A DNA stretch of 64,000 bases from Bacteroidota bacterium (GTDB taxonomy: Bacteria; Bacteroidota; Bacteroidia; Chitinophagales; Chitinophagaceae). The position numbers and the translations under genes are program-made. Position 1 is the first letter of the stretch. Every line of letters starts with the position of its first letter. Shown here piece after piece: positions 19,251 through 28,481 of the stretch. Location: assembly GCA_020161435.1 (NCBI GenBank), contig JAIUNV010000003.1, positions 310,001 to 374,000 of the forward strand, written 5' to 3'. The notes below the pieces were generated by a model. That model ran no database searches. It was not told the DNA's origin and worked only from the letters and a program-made list of their open reading frames with translations.

Positions 19251-19292
19251 CTGTCACTTCATTGTCATATTACTGTGTCACATCATTGTCAT
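19251..19292. promoter_or_regulatory. Tandem TGTCA-N6-TGTCA operator candidates between hemA and hemH
   Basis: CTGTCACTTCATTGTCAT (19251-19268) and TGTCACATCATTGTCATT (19276-19293) are near-identical, 24 nt apart. Each is a direct repeat of TGTCA with an 11-bp period. The pair lies 48-88 nt upstream of hemA and 115-155 nt upstream of hemH. The geometry matches OmpR/PhoB-family binding sites; which protein binds is inference. Another pair with a 10-bp period (TGTCA-AAATC-TGTCA, 19393-19407) sits at the hemH start. Confidence 0.6.
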
Positions 19293-19406
19293 TTTCAATG
19301 TGTAAACCAAACAACAGCAGGGAACCGTACATTTTGCTGTTGTTTTGCAGCCCCAACAAAATACGTGGTGACCTGTTGGTTGGATCAAACAATGTCAAAA
19401 TCTGTC

Positions 19407-20429
19407 ATGATGCATAAGAAAGGAATTGTACTGATGAACCTCGGTTCGCCCGACTCAACTGCCGTAAAAGATGTACGCCGTTACCTCAACGAATTTTTGA
19501 TGGACGAACGGGTGATTGATATTCCCAAACTCTTGCGGTTCTTATTGGTGAGAGGCATTATTTCTCCTTTCCGTGCACCCAAATCGGCCAAGGCTTACAA
19601 AAGCATTTGGTGGGAAGAAGGCTCGCCACTCATTGTACTCACACAACAATTGCAAGCAGCATTGCAACACGCAGTAACAGCTCCGGTAACCATTGCGATG
19701 CGCTATGGCAATCCGCATCCGAAAAAAGCTTACGATGAATTGCTGGCCAAAGTGCCCGAATTGGAAGAAGTGATTGTAGTGCCGCTGTATCCGCATTATG
19801 CCATGAGCAGCTATGAAACAGCGGTGGAATATGCCAAAGAAATTCATGCCAAAGAAAACTATAAGTTCAAACTCACCATACTGCCACCGTATTACAAGCA
19901 TGAGTCGTATCTCGATGCCTTGGCCAGCAGCATTCAACCTTATTTAAATGCGGAATACGATCATATTTTGTTCAGCTATCATGGCGTGCCTGAACGACAT
20001 ATCCGCAAGGGTGACACCACAGGTTGTCATTGCCTCAAAGTGGACAATTGTTGTGAAGTAGATTCGCCGGCACATGCACAATGCTACCGCCACCAGTGTG
20101 TTACCACCACGCATTTAGTGGCGGGCATGCTGGGTATTCCAAAAGACAAGTACAGCTTCAGTTTTCAAAGCCGTTTGGGGCAAGATGAATGGCTGAAACC
20201 CTACACCGCCAAGCGTTTGGAAGAAATGCCCAAAGAAGGCATCAAAAAATTGTTGGTAGCATGCCCGGCTTTCGTGAGTGACTGTTTGGAAACACTGGAA
20301 GAAATAGCCGAAGAAGGCAAAGAAGAATTTATACATGCCGGTGGCGAAAGCTTCACCATGATTCCTTGTTTGAATGTGCATCCGAAATGGGTGGAAGCCA
20401 TTGTAGACATGGTTGAAGAAGCAGTGTAG
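19407..20429 (+). CDS. hemH: Ferrochelatase
   Basis: HemH inserts Fe2+ into the porphyrin to make heme. The 340-residue protein shows KGIVLMNLGSPDS, FSYHGVPERHIRKGD with the metal-side histidine, and SFQSRLGQDEWLKPYT. I use ATG 19407; ATG at 19392 (adding MSKSV) and 19410 are equally possible. A much longer frame opening at 19023 runs antisense into hemA and is not the real start. It diverges from hemA, sharing the candidate operator region, and is followed by a 7-bp periodic repeat. Confidence 0.95.
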   Translation: MMHKKGIVLMNLGSPDSTAVKDVRRYLNEFLMDERVIDIPKLLRFLLVRGIISPFRAPKSAKAYKSIWWEEGSPLIVLTQQLQAALQHAVTAPVTIAMRYGNPHPKKAYDELLAKVPELEEVIVVPLYPHYAMSSYETAVEYAKEIHAKENYKFKLTILPPYYKHESYLDALASSIQPYLNAEYDHILFSYHGVPERHIRKGDTTGCHCLKVDNCCEVDSPAHAQCYRHQCVTTTHLVAGMLGIPKDKYSFSFQSRLGQDEWLKPYTAKRLEEMPKEGIKKLLVACPAFVSDCLETLEEIAEEGKEEFIHAGGESFTMIPCLNVHPKWVEAIVDMVEEAV

Positions 20430-20437
20430 TATTTTCT

Positions 20438-20486
20438 GTTTGTGGTTTTTCGTTTTGGGTTTGCGGTTATCTACTTGTGGTTTTGT
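20438..20486 (+). repeat. 7-bp periodic micro-repeat after hemH
   Basis: Seven consecutive heptamers: GTTTGTG, GTTTTTC, GTTTTGG, GTTTGCG, GTTATCT, ACTTGTG, GTTTTGT. The period is exact and the sequence degenerate. An 8-bp periodic array follows 65 nt later. Confidence 0.65.
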
Positions 20487-20551
20487 TTTCAGTCCAAAAG
20501 CCACCTAATGAGGCTTAGTTTGTGTTTACATTTTTAGTCTACAAACATTGG

Positions 20552-20607
20552 AACTTGTGAACCCGTGAACTCGTAAACTTGTAAACATTTCAACTTACCA
20601 ACCAACA
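20552..20607 (+). repeat. 8-bp periodic micro-repeat upstream of hemJ
   Basis: Consecutive octamers AACTTGTG, AACCCGTG, AACTCGTA, AACTTGTA, AACATTTC, AACTTACC and AACCAACA, ending 10 nt before the hemJ start codon. In another phase the units fit GTNAAYNN, as at 14034-14064. Confidence 0.7.
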
Positions 20608-20617
20608 TCAACACCCC

Positions 20618-21145
20618 ATGTACTTCTACGTCAAAGCCATCCATATCATTTTCGTCGTCACCTGGTTTGCGGGGTTGTTTTACCTGCCGAGGCTGTTGGT
20701 GTATCTGGCAGAAGCACAGCAAAAAAATGAGCCTGAAAAAAACATTCTTACGGCGCAGCTGCTGCTCATGACCAAGCGACTGTGGTATGGCATTACCTGG
20801 CCATCCGCCATCCTCACCCTCATTTTTGGTGGCTGGATGTGGTACCTGTATCCCGCTACTCCTTCATGGCTCGTCATAAAGCTGATACTCGTGGTATTGC
20901 TGTATGCGTATCATGGTTCGCTGCAAGCCATTGTGAGCAAGCATGCTAAAGGTTTGTTTCCTTATACGGGGCAGCAAATGCGCATTTGGAATGAAGTACC
21001 CACGTTGCTGCTGGTATCAGTAGTAATGCTGGTGGTGGTAAAAGAAAACATGAGCCTCGTATGGGGCCTCGTGGGTCTGCTGGCACTGATTGTTTTGCTG
21101 ATGAGTGCCATCAAAATTTACAAAAACATCCGGCAGAAAAAATGA
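20618..21145 (+). CDS. hemJ: HemJ-type protoporphyrinogen IX oxidase
   Basis: HemJ is a membrane enzyme oxidising protoporphyrinogen IX to protoporphyrin IX in organisms without HemG or HemY. The 175-residue protein has about five hydrophobic segments. The family's N-terminal block is present (KAIHIIFVVTWFAGLFYLPR, containing the conserved His), as is TKRLWYGITWPSA. It sits just after hemH and between other heme genes, which supports HemJ over a general CopD-like protein. No hemG or hemY is seen nearby. Confidence 0.88.
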   Translation: MYFYVKAIHIIFVVTWFAGLFYLPRLLVYLAEAQQKNEPEKNILTAQLLLMTKRLWYGITWPSAILTLIFGGWMWYLYPATPSWLVIKLILVVLLYAYHGSLQAIVSKHAKGLFPYTGQQMRIWNEVPTLLLVSVVMLVVVKENMSLVWGLVGLLALIVLLMSAIKIYKNIRQKK

Positions 21146-21174
21146 CCAGCATTGTCTGCCGTGAGCAACCAATG

Positions 21175-22548
21175 CTACACCGCCTGACTAAACCGTTTAG
21201 CTGGTGCATCGGCCTGCTGGCGCAGCAAGTGCACATCAAAACAACGGGCAATGTTGCGGATGAAATTTCTGCCCGTAGCTGTGATCGTAATACCATTGGG
21301 TTGCCATTCAATTAAATCATCGGCCAGCAATGCTTGTAGAGCAGGTTTACAATGTTGCTCCAGCACATCATCGAAAGCTTCCTCAAATTCCACTTTGCCT
21401 CTGCAGCATACATCAAGAATGTATTTCCTGAACAATACATCTTCTTCACTTAATTCATACCCTTTAAAAATAGGCAGTTCGCCTTTTTCAATGCTGGCAT
21501 AATAATCGCCCAGTTGTTTGTGATTTTGTGCAAAAGCGTGGCCTGCATCGCTGATGCTACTAACGCCCAAGCCAATGAGCAGACGGGTTTGCTGCGTGGT
21601 GTAGCCCATGAAATTGCGGTGCAAGCTGCCGTCTTGCCAGGCCTTGTACAACGGATCGTGGGGCAAGGCGTAGTGATCCATGCCAATGTCGGCATAGCCT
21701 GCTGCGGTCAGCATGTCGCGGCCTGCTAAATACAAGGCCATTTTTTCATCTGCTGAAGGCAGGTCTTGCTCGTCATACAAACGCTGGCCCCGGCTGGTCC
21801 ATGGTACGTGTGCATAACTGTAAAATGCAATACGGTCGGGTCGCAGCGCAATTACTTCCTCAACAGTATGTTGCAAACCTGCCAAATGTTGTTTGGGTAG
21901 GCCATACACCAAATCGAAATTGACAGAAGTAAAACCAATGCGTCTGGCTTCGGTGGTTGCCCGTACCACATTTTCCAATGGCTGTATGCGGTTGATGATG
22001 CGCTGCACGGTTTCATCCAGATCTTGCACCCCATAGCTGATGCGCCGAAAACCGAGTGCATACAACATGGCGAGATGTTCAGCAGTGGTATTGTTCGGAT
22101 GTCCTTCAATGCTCAGTTCTGCATCGGTATGCAGGGTAGCGCCTTGCAGCAAAAACTGCATGAGGCGTTGTAAATTTTCCGGCGAAAAAAAAGTAGGTGT
22201 ACCACCACCCAAATGCAATTCCCGAATTACCGGTGCATCATCCAATTGTTGCTGATACAGTCGCCATTCTTTTTCCAACGCTTGCAGGTACACATCTTCA
22301 ACGCTGTGGTTGGTGGTAATTTTTTTGTTGCAACCGCAGTAGGTACACAAGCTTTCGCAAAAAGGCAAGTGAATGTAGAGGCTGATGCCTTCACGGTGAT
22401 TGCTGGCAGCAAAGGTTTCGCGGCAGCGTTGCATCCACGCAGCAGCGGTAAAAGGTTCGTACCAATACGGTACAGTAGGATAACTGGTATAGCGGGGCAC
22501 CGGCTGATTGTAGCGGGCCACCAATGCAGCAAAACCGTGAGACTTCAT
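21175..22548 (-). CDS. hemN: Oxygen-independent coproporphyrinogen III oxidase
   Basis: HemN is a radical SAM enzyme that makes protoporphyrinogen IX without oxygen. The 457-residue length fits HemN rather than the shorter HemW. The [4Fe-4S] motif reads PFCESLCTYCGCNKK (CxxxCxxC plus the extra Cys typical of HemN), preceded by YTSYPTVPYW and followed by LHLGGGTPTFFSPENL. I use ATG 22548 (MKSHGFAALVARYNQPVPRY); the frame extends to 22608 but without support. It converges with hemJ (29 nt apart) and diverges from a siderophore receptor across a candidate operator. Confidence 0.95.
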   Translation of the reverse strand: MKSHGFAALVARYNQPVPRYTSYPTVPYWYEPFTAAAWMQRCRETFAASNHREGISLYIHLPFCESLCTYCGCNKKITTNHSVEDVYLQALEKEWRLYQQQLDDAPVIRELHLGGGTPTFFSPENLQRLMQFLLQGATLHTDAELSIEGHPNNTTAEHLAMLYALGFRRISYGVQDLDETVQRIINRIQPLENVVRATTEARRIGFTSVNFDLVYGLPKQHLAGLQHTVEEVIALRPDRIAFYSYAHVPWTSRGQRLYDEQDLPSADEKMALYLAGRDMLTAAGYADIGMDHYALPHDPLYKAWQDGSLHRNFMGYTTQQTRLLIGLGVSSISDAGHAFAQNHKQLGDYYASIEKGELPIFKGYELSEEDVLFRKYILDVCCRGKVEFEEAFDDVLEQHCKPALQALLADDLIEWQPNGITITATGRNFIRNIARCFDVHLLRQQADAPAKRFSQAV

Positions 22549-22612
22549 ATTGCAAAAAGACAACAGAATGCTGCTACAGAAACTGACTGGCATCATAATG
22601 AACAACACACTT

Positions 22613-22628
22613 CGTCACAATATTGTCA
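22613..22628. promoter_or_regulatory. TGTCA-N6-TGTCA-like site between hemN and a siderophore receptor
   Basis: CGTCA-CAATAT-TGTCA, one mismatch from the hemA/hemH repeat, with the same 11-bp period. It lies 65 nt upstream of hemN and about 140 nt upstream of the divergent receptor. Confidence 0.5.
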
Positions 22629-22768
22629 AAACTGAAAGTTGAAAATTGTTGGATTGCTCATTTCTGATTCCGTAATCCGTTTTTCCCGATTGCTACAAAA
22701 GCGGCCAGGAAAGCGTTGCTTTTTTGCATCCCGAATTTATCCAACCAACATCACAACAAGCAATCAAC

Positions 22769-25183
22769 ATGAAACTGTTTCGTACCCTTCTATTGATTTT
22801 TTTAAATTTTCTTCTCTGTTGCATTTCATTGATAGCATCAGGCACACCAGGTGCTATCAAAGGCAAAGTGCTCAGTAAAGACGGACAACCGGTACACAAT
22901 GTAAATGTGTTTATTAAAGAACTAAAAACAGGCATTACCACACAGCCAGATGGCACTTTTATTTTACCAGCATTGCCCAATGGGCATTACACCTTAGTGG
23001 TTTCGCACACTGGCTTGCATACACAGCAAAAAACTATTGAAGCCACCGAAAATACGGCCGTATTAGTAGAATTTGTACTGGCCGAAACCAATAGCGAATT
23101 ACAGGAAGTGGTGTTTACCCACCACCGCAGCCTCAATGAAAAAGTGGCTGCTATTGGCAAAGGAAACATCAAGCCCATGGATATGCCGCAAGCAAGTGTA
23201 ACCATTGGAAGAGAAGTACTGGAACGTCAGCAGGTACTTCGCCTGAGCGATGCCATTATGAACGCCAGTGGCATTTATGTAATGAGCACTACTGGCGGCA
23301 CTCAAGAAGAAATAGCCGGGCGTGGCTATGCCTACGGTAGCAGCAACACATTTAAAAACGGAGCCCGCTACAACAATGGGGCCATGCCAGAGATGAGTGC
23401 ATTGGAAAAAGTAGAAATTTTGAAAGGCAGTGCGGCAATTTTGTATGGTAACGTAGCTGCAGGCGGTGTGCTCAATCTGGTTACCAAAAAACCGCAGTTT
23501 GAAAAAGGAGGGGAAATAGGTTTTCGTGCAGGCAGTTATGCTTTCTACAAACCTTCATTTGAACTGTATGGCGCTATCAACAATAGTCAATCTGTTGCGT
23601 TTCGCATCAATACTACTTATGAAAAGGGCAATAGCTTTCGGGACGATGTAAGCAGCGAACGCTTTTACATCAATCCATCACTACTGATAAAAGCAGGCAA
23701 AAAAACAACGGTACTGTTAGAAGGCGATTACCTCACAGATAAACGTACATTGGATTATGGCACAGGAGCTATTAACTACAGCATTGCCAATATTCCACGT
23801 AACCGGTTTTTAGGCGCCAGTTGGAGCAACAGTAATATTCAGCAACAAACCCTTACTTTAACCACTACACACCAATTAGGAAAAGGCTGGGAATTGCGCA
23901 ATATCAGCTCCTATCAAGGATACAGCAACGAAGTATTTGGTACCACCAGACCCAACGCCGGCAATTTTGTACAGGCCAATGGTAACTGGGTTCGTGGTTT
24001 GGTTCGTACTCAAAACGAAGAAGATTATTACCTGACACAGTTTGACATAACCGGCAAACTCACAACGGGAAAAATAGAACACCAGTTACTGTTTGGCGCC
24101 GATGCTGACAAATACGAAGTAGATGCTACTGCATTTACCTATGCCAACCCGGTTTTGCAAAATCGAAATATCTATGATACCATCAATATTTTCGACCTCA
24201 GCAAATTCAAGCAACGCAGTGACATTCCCATCACCACAGCTACAACCCTCACCCATACACCTACACAACGCATTGGTGTTTATGCACAAGACCTCATCAG
24301 CCTATCAAAGCATTTTAAACTGCTAGCTGGCATCCGGTACAGCTATATGGAAAACGGTGGTGGCTATATCGACTCTCTTACCAAAAACAAACGCACCCCT
24401 ACTGCACTAAGTTCAAACTTTGCGTTTTCTCCAAGAGCAGGACTGGTATATCAACCCAATAAGCAATTGAGTGTATTTGCCAGCTATAGCAATTCATTTA
24501 CACTCAATACCGGCACGGATATTTACCTGAAAGCCCTCGATCCTTCATACATCAATCAATATGAAGCGGGTGTAAAAACGGAGCTGTTCAACAAGCTGCT
24601 GGCGGCAAATATTACCGTATACCTCATTCAAAACAGCAACCTGGCCCAAACGGCATTGACAGATGCCAATGGCAATGCCAACAACAACAGCAACATCAAA
24701 GAACTGGCCGGCGAAGTCATCAGCAAAGGGGTGGAACTGGATGTGGCTAGCAAGCCGGTTCACGGCTTTAGCATTACTGCTGCATATAGCTACAACGATA
24801 CCCGCTATGGCAACAGCAATACCTACATCAAAGGCAGTAAGCTGCGTTACAGTCCGCAGCACACGGCCAATACGGGCATTTACTATGCCATCAACAATGG
24901 AAAACTGCGTGGCCTGAATGCAGGAATAGTAGTGTATTATGTGGGCGAACGGGTGGCAGGCCGCAGCACCCGCACCAATGTAGCCAATGACAGCTATAAG
25001 TTGATGCCCGTTGATCCCTATACACAAGTTGATATACATGCTGGCTATACATGGCAAAAATTGAACCTGCGGGCCAAGCTGAGCAACCTCACCAATGTGC
25101 TCAGCTACAACGTGCACGATGATAACAGTGTAAATCCTATTGCACCAAGAATACTGTCGGTTGGATTGCAATACCGGCTGTAA
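22769..25183 (+). CDS. TonB-dependent siderophore receptor (FhuA/FhuE type)
   Basis: An 804-residue outer membrane ferric-siderophore transporter. I place the start at ATG 22769, giving the signal peptide MKLFRTLLLIFLNFLLCCIS. A carboxypeptidase-like domain (GAIKGKVLSKDGQPVHNVNV, about residues 30-105) precedes the plug, which carries ASVTIGREVLERQQVLRLSD, IAGRGYAYGSSNTFKNG and LEKVEILKGSAAILYGN...GGVLNLVTKKP. The barrel ends YNVHDDNSVNPIAPRILSVG then QYRL, as in siderophore receptors. The next gene downstream is a PepSY membrane protein, a common partner. A heme/iron-type operator candidate lies upstream. Confidence 0.9.
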   Translation: MKLFRTLLLIFLNFLLCCISLIASGTPGAIKGKVLSKDGQPVHNVNVFIKELKTGITTQPDGTFILPALPNGHYTLVVSHTGLHTQQKTIEATENTAVLVEFVLAETNSELQEVVFTHHRSLNEKVAAIGKGNIKPMDMPQASVTIGREVLERQQVLRLSDAIMNASGIYVMSTTGGTQEEIAGRGYAYGSSNTFKNGARYNNGAMPEMSALEKVEILKGSAAILYGNVAAGGVLNLVTKKPQFEKGGEIGFRAGSYAFYKPSFELYGAINNSQSVAFRINTTYEKGNSFRDDVSSERFYINPSLLIKAGKKTTVLLEGDYLTDKRTLDYGTGAINYSIANIPRNRFLGASWSNSNIQQQTLTLTTTHQLGKGWELRNISSYQGYSNEVFGTTRPNAGNFVQANGNWVRGLVRTQNEEDYYLTQFDITGKLTTGKIEHQLLFGADADKYEVDATAFTYANPVLQNRNIYDTINIFDLSKFKQRSDIPITTATTLTHTPTQRIGVYAQDLISLSKHFKLLAGIRYSYMENGGGYIDSLTKNKRTPTALSSNFAFSPRAGLVYQPNKQLSVFASYSNSFTLNTGTDIYLKALDPSYINQYEAGVKTELFNKLLAANITVYLIQNSNLAQTALTDANGNANNNSNIKELAGEVISKGVELDVASKPVHGFSITAAYSYNDTRYGNSNTYIKGSKLRYSPQHTANTGIYYAINNGKLRGLNAGIVVYYVGERVAGRSTRTNVANDSYKLMPVDPYTQVDIHAGYTWQKLNLRAKLSNLTNVLSYNVHDDNSVNPIAPRILSVGLQYRL

Positions 25184-25266
25184 CCAACGGGCGTCAGTCA
25201 ATAAATCGTCATAAAACCATTACTTCGTAGCCATTCATTTCAATCCACTATTTCTATCCAATCCAC

Positions 25267-26400
25267 ATGAAAGTTTTCTTCCGCCGCATTCACCTGTATT
25301 TAAGTTTTGCCACCGGCCTGGTGGTGATGGTTGTATGCTTCACCGGTGCTGTGCTGGTGTTTGAAGAAGAGCTGCAACATGCTTTTCACAAAGACCGCTA
25401 CTATGTGCCCGTGCAAGGCAAAGCCATGACCACTGATGCCATTATTGCCAGCTTTGAACAACAGCATGCAGGCAGCAAAGTACAGCAGGTAAAATGGTAT
25501 GCCGGTGCCGACCGAAGCGTAGAAATCAGTTTTGTACAAAAGAAAAAAGAAGAGAAAAAAAGCGGCGGTGCTAAACCTGCAGCCGGCAATAATGAAGCCC
25601 GCAAAACAGCGTTTGTCAATCCGTACACCGGACAGCTGATTGAACTGTACAATTACCGCGACACGTTTTTCTATACCATGATGGCGCTGCACCGCTGGCT
25701 GCTGGGCGAAGATATTGGCAAAATGATTGTGGGTGTTTGTACCATCCTCTTTCTCGTTATTCTCATTACAGGCCTTATACTTTGGTGGCCTAAAACGCGG
25801 TTGCTCATTAAGCAACGGTTGTCTGTAAAATGGACGGCCGGTTTCAAACGCCTCAACCACGACTTCCATATTGTGTTTGGTTTTTACAGCCTTATCTTTT
25901 TGTTTGTGTTTGGCTTCACTGGTTTGGCCTGGTCGTTTGAGTGGTTCAACAAAGGCATTTACACCTTAACCAACAGCAGCATGGAACGCCCCAAGCCACC
26001 CAAGAGCGACAGCACTGCACAACAACCACGTATTGCTGCAGAGCAGGCTTTGCAAACAGGCATGGCACAATTGAAAGATGCCGCTTACTACACCCTTGCA
26101 TTGCCCAAAGATTCAACCGATGTGTTTACACTTACAGCACTCACTGCCGATGCACCGCACAATACTGCCAGCGATCAGTTGTTTATCGATCAATACAAAG
26201 GGCAGGTGATTAAAACCAATTTGTACAAAGACCGCAACCTTGGCCAGCGGGTACGCAGCACATTCAAACCTGTACATACAGGCGCCATCTTTGGCTGGCC
26301 GGGCAAAATCATTTCGGTCATTGTGTGTTTGTTTGGGGTAAGCTTCCCCATTACTGGTACCATTATGTGGTGGAACCGCACCCGCAAAAAACGGGCATAA
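25267..26400 (+). CDS. PepSY-associated transmembrane protein (iron-regulated, PiuB-like)
   Basis: A 377-residue inner membrane protein: one N-terminal helix (residues 8-30, LYLSFATGLVVMVVCFTGAV), a periplasmic PepSY-type region containing a charged stretch (KKKEEKKSGG), helices near 155-175 and 205-225, a second PepSY-type region and a C-terminal helix (ISVIVCLFGVSFPITGTIMW). Members next to siderophore receptors are thought to help release or reduce siderophore-bound iron. It lies 83 nt after the receptor gene, almost certainly in the same operon, and is followed by a terminator. Confidence 0.86.
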   Translation: MKVFFRRIHLYLSFATGLVVMVVCFTGAVLVFEEELQHAFHKDRYYVPVQGKAMTTDAIIASFEQQHAGSKVQQVKWYAGADRSVEISFVQKKKEEKKSGGAKPAAGNNEARKTAFVNPYTGQLIELYNYRDTFFYTMMALHRWLLGEDIGKMIVGVCTILFLVILITGLILWWPKTRLLIKQRLSVKWTAGFKRLNHDFHIVFGFYSLIFLFVFGFTGLAWSFEWFNKGIYTLTNSSMERPKPPKSDSTAQQPRIAAEQALQTGMAQLKDAAYYTLALPKDSTDVFTLTALTADAPHNTASDQLFIDQYKGQVIKTNLYKDRNLGQRVRSTFKPVHTGAIFGWPGKIISVIVCLFGVSFPITGTIMWWNRTRKKRA

Positions 26401-26440
26401 ATCAGCAGTCGTTACACATTCTCATTTTTGCTACAAATAC

Positions 26441-26476
26441 AAAGGCCTGACAGTATTCAAATACCGTCAGGCCTTT
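26441..26476. terminator. Bidirectional intrinsic terminator
   Basis: AAAGGCCTGACAGTATT and AATACCGTCAGGCCTTT form a 17-bp stem with one mismatch and a 2-nt loop. It is A-rich on the left and T-rich on the right. It serves the PepSY gene on the plus strand and the ABC permease gene on the minus strand. Confidence 0.88.
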
Positions 26477-26494
26477 TTCCAATTGCAAAAGCTA

Positions 26495-27388
26495 TCAACT
26501 CAAAATATCTTTCTTTTTAAAGGCATATAGCGCCACGCCAAAAAACAAAACGATATGGCCAACAAGTACACCCATGGCCTGCATGAGTGCATTGATGCTG
26601 TACACCGAACCACGAATAGCTGCGCCGTTTTCATCCACCGCCATGTTGAACATGCCCTTCCATGAAGTCATGTAACTGGTGAAGAGAAACGGATTCACTT
26701 TGGTAAACAATGGCAAATCCATGGTGCTGATAATGGTGCATACCAAAATGATGCTCATGGTGGTAACAATAGGGCCGATGCTGTTTTCGGCAAACACACT
26801 CAGCATGAATGACAAGGCTGCCACTGTAGCCAAAGCCGCATACGCAAAACCAAATGCAACAATGTATCGCCAGAACACATCATCGCCCTCGGCATCTACA
26901 TAAAACTGAATGATGGCATAGCTTTTATTCACCAGCAAATCGCTGGTGCCAAACATGGCCATGCTTAAAAACAATGCAAGAATGGCCATCCAGAACAGCA
27001 ACACGAATGTGTAGATTAACCCTGCGGAAAACTTGGCCAGCATTACTTCTGAGCGACTGATGGGCTTGGTGAGCAACAGTCGCAAGGTGCCGAGGTTGGC
27101 TTCGCCGGCTACCATATCGCCGGTTACGAGTGCTACCAATAGCGGCACTTGTATGAGCAGCGTATTCAGCACCAAAAAGCACACGAAATAGCCATTGAGC
27201 ACATTGCCATCTTGTATGGCAAACATGTCGTCCATGCCACTAAACATGAGCTTGAGCCAGGTTTGCCCGTCGGCTTTCAGGGCCAGTTGTATCAACCCTA
27301 CAATAACTGCGATGGCTACAAAACCAATGTAGGTGCGGGGCTTGCGAAAAATTTTATAGAGCTCTATTTGTATCAGCGTAAATACCAC
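26495..27388 (-). CDS. ABC-2 type transporter permease
   Basis: A 297-residue integral membrane protein with about six helices. The start (IQIELYKIFRKPRTYIGF) and the DMVAGEANLGTLRLLLTKPI segment are typical of ABC-2 exporter permeases such as the NatB/GldF-like group. It is the partner of the ATPase encoded just upstream on the same strand. The substrate is unknown; this type exports drugs, lipids or antimicrobial compounds. Confidence 0.88.
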   Translation of the reverse strand: MVFTLIQIELYKIFRKPRTYIGFVAIAVIVGLIQLALKADGQTWLKLMFSGMDDMFAIQDGNVLNGYFVCFLVLNTLLIQVPLLVALVTGDMVAGEANLGTLRLLLTKPISRSEVMLAKFSAGLIYTFVLLFWMAILALFLSMAMFGTSDLLVNKSYAIIQFYVDAEGDDVFWRYIVAFGFAYAALATVAALSFMLSVFAENSIGPIVTTMSIILVCTIISTMDLPLFTKVNPFLFTSYMTSWKGMFNMAVDENGAAIRGSVYSINALMQAMGVLVGHIVLFFGVALYAFKKKDILS

Positions 27389-27392
27389 GATC

Positions 27393-27477
27393 GTTGTTTT
27401 TCGTTTGTTGTTTTTTGTTTGTCGTTCGCTTCCTTGTCAACTCGTCAACATATAAACTTGTCAACCTGCAACTTGTC
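27393..27477 (+). repeat. Composite 7-bp then 8-bp periodic micro-repeat between ABC genes
   Basis: Heptamers GTTGTTT, TTCGTTT, GTTGTTT, TTTGTTT and GTCGTTC (27393-27427) are followed by octamer units AACTCGTC, AACATATA, AACTTGTC, AACCTGC and AACTTGTC (27439-27477). It fills the 87-nt space between the permease and the ATPase genes. The same order of heptamers then octamers is seen at 20438-20607 and 58737-58843. Confidence 0.65.
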
Positions 27478-28381
27478 ACTTCCCCGTCAGCGTCAAAAAC
27501 AAACTCTCCAGCGAATGACGTTTGCTCAGGTTGTCGATGGCAATATCCATGGCTACCAGGTCTTTGGCCAATGCCGGCACATCATCGGCATGCAGGGTAA
27601 AGAGCAATCCATCAGCTTCAGGTTTCATGCGGCTGGCCCAGGTGCTACGACCAATTTTTTCCGCCGCATCCGCATCATTGGTTTGCAGTTCTACCAAGGT
27701 ATTGGCGGGGTCAAACAGTTCGCTGGTGCTGCCTTCTATTACTTTCCGGCCCTTGTCAATAATGATCATCCTCGTTGCTACCTGTTCAATTTCGTTGAGG
27801 AGGTGGCTGCTCACAATCACTGTTTTCTGATGCTCTTTGCGCAGGTTGATGATCATGTGGCGCATTTCGGCAATGCCCTGTGGGTCGAGGCCGTTGGTAG
27901 GTTCATCTAAAATAATCAGCTGCGGGTCGTGCACCATGGCAATGGCAATGCCCAGACGTTGCTTCATGCCCTGGCTAAAAGTTTTCACCTTGCTTTGGGC
28001 ACGGGCTGCCAGTCCTACTTTGTCCAGTTGGTCCATCAGCAATTGGCGGGTGGGTTTTAACCCACTCAGCCGGGCCATCATTTCCAGATTGTCGTAAGCA
28101 CTCAGATACTTGTACAAATCGGGGCGTTCAATAATAGCCCCAATTTGGCGCAGCACGTCTTTTTTGTGCTCCGGCATGCGGTAGCCAAACATGTTTATTT
28201 CGCCGCCGCTGGGTTGTATCAGCCCCATCAGCATGCGGATGCTGGTGCTTTTGCCCGCTCCGTTTTGCCCCAAAAAACCATAGATATCGCCCTGCTGCAC
28301 AGTAAACGACAAGCCATTGACGGCATGTACATCTTTAAACTGCTTCGACAGGTTATTGACCGAGATTAGTGTATTACTCAT
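27476..28381 (-). CDS. ABC transporter ATP-binding protein
   Basis: A 301-residue ATPase with Walker A (GFLGQNGAGKSTS), the signature motif FSQGMKQRLGIA, Walker B (LIILDEPTNGLDPQG) and a C-terminal extension typical of the DrrA/NatA/CcmA exporter group. It energises the permease encoded at 26495-27388. The two genes are separated by 87 nt of micro-repeat rather than being closely coupled. Confidence 0.93.
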   Translation of the reverse strand: MSNTLISVNNLSKQFKDVHAVNGLSFTVQQGDIYGFLGQNGAGKSTSIRMLMGLIQPSGGEINMFGYRMPEHKKDVLRQIGAIIERPDLYKYLSAYDNLEMMARLSGLKPTRQLLMDQLDKVGLAARAQSKVKTFSQGMKQRLGIAIAMVHDPQLIILDEPTNGLDPQGIAEMRHMIINLRKEHQKTVIVSSHLLNEIEQVATRMIIIDKGRKVIEGSTSELFDPANTLVELQTNDADAAEKIGRSTWASRMKPEADGLLFTLHADDVPALAKDLVAMDIAIDNLSKRHSLESLFLTLTGK

Positions 28382-28481
28382 GATTCACATCCAAAATCCC
28401 CAAAGAATCGTTCAATCGGGGATAGACATTTTGCTTAAATAATTCTACATTACAACATTACTATCTACAAAGTTTATACTC

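Noticed and set aside
19023..19391. N-terminal extension of hemH into hemA
   Set aside because: It overlaps hemA on the opposite strand and contains no ferrochelatase sequence; the family starts at KGIVLMNLGSPDS.
20552..20607. Possible CRISPR or minisatellite at the octamer arrays
   Set aside because: Units are 7 or 8 nt, degenerate and contiguous without spacers.
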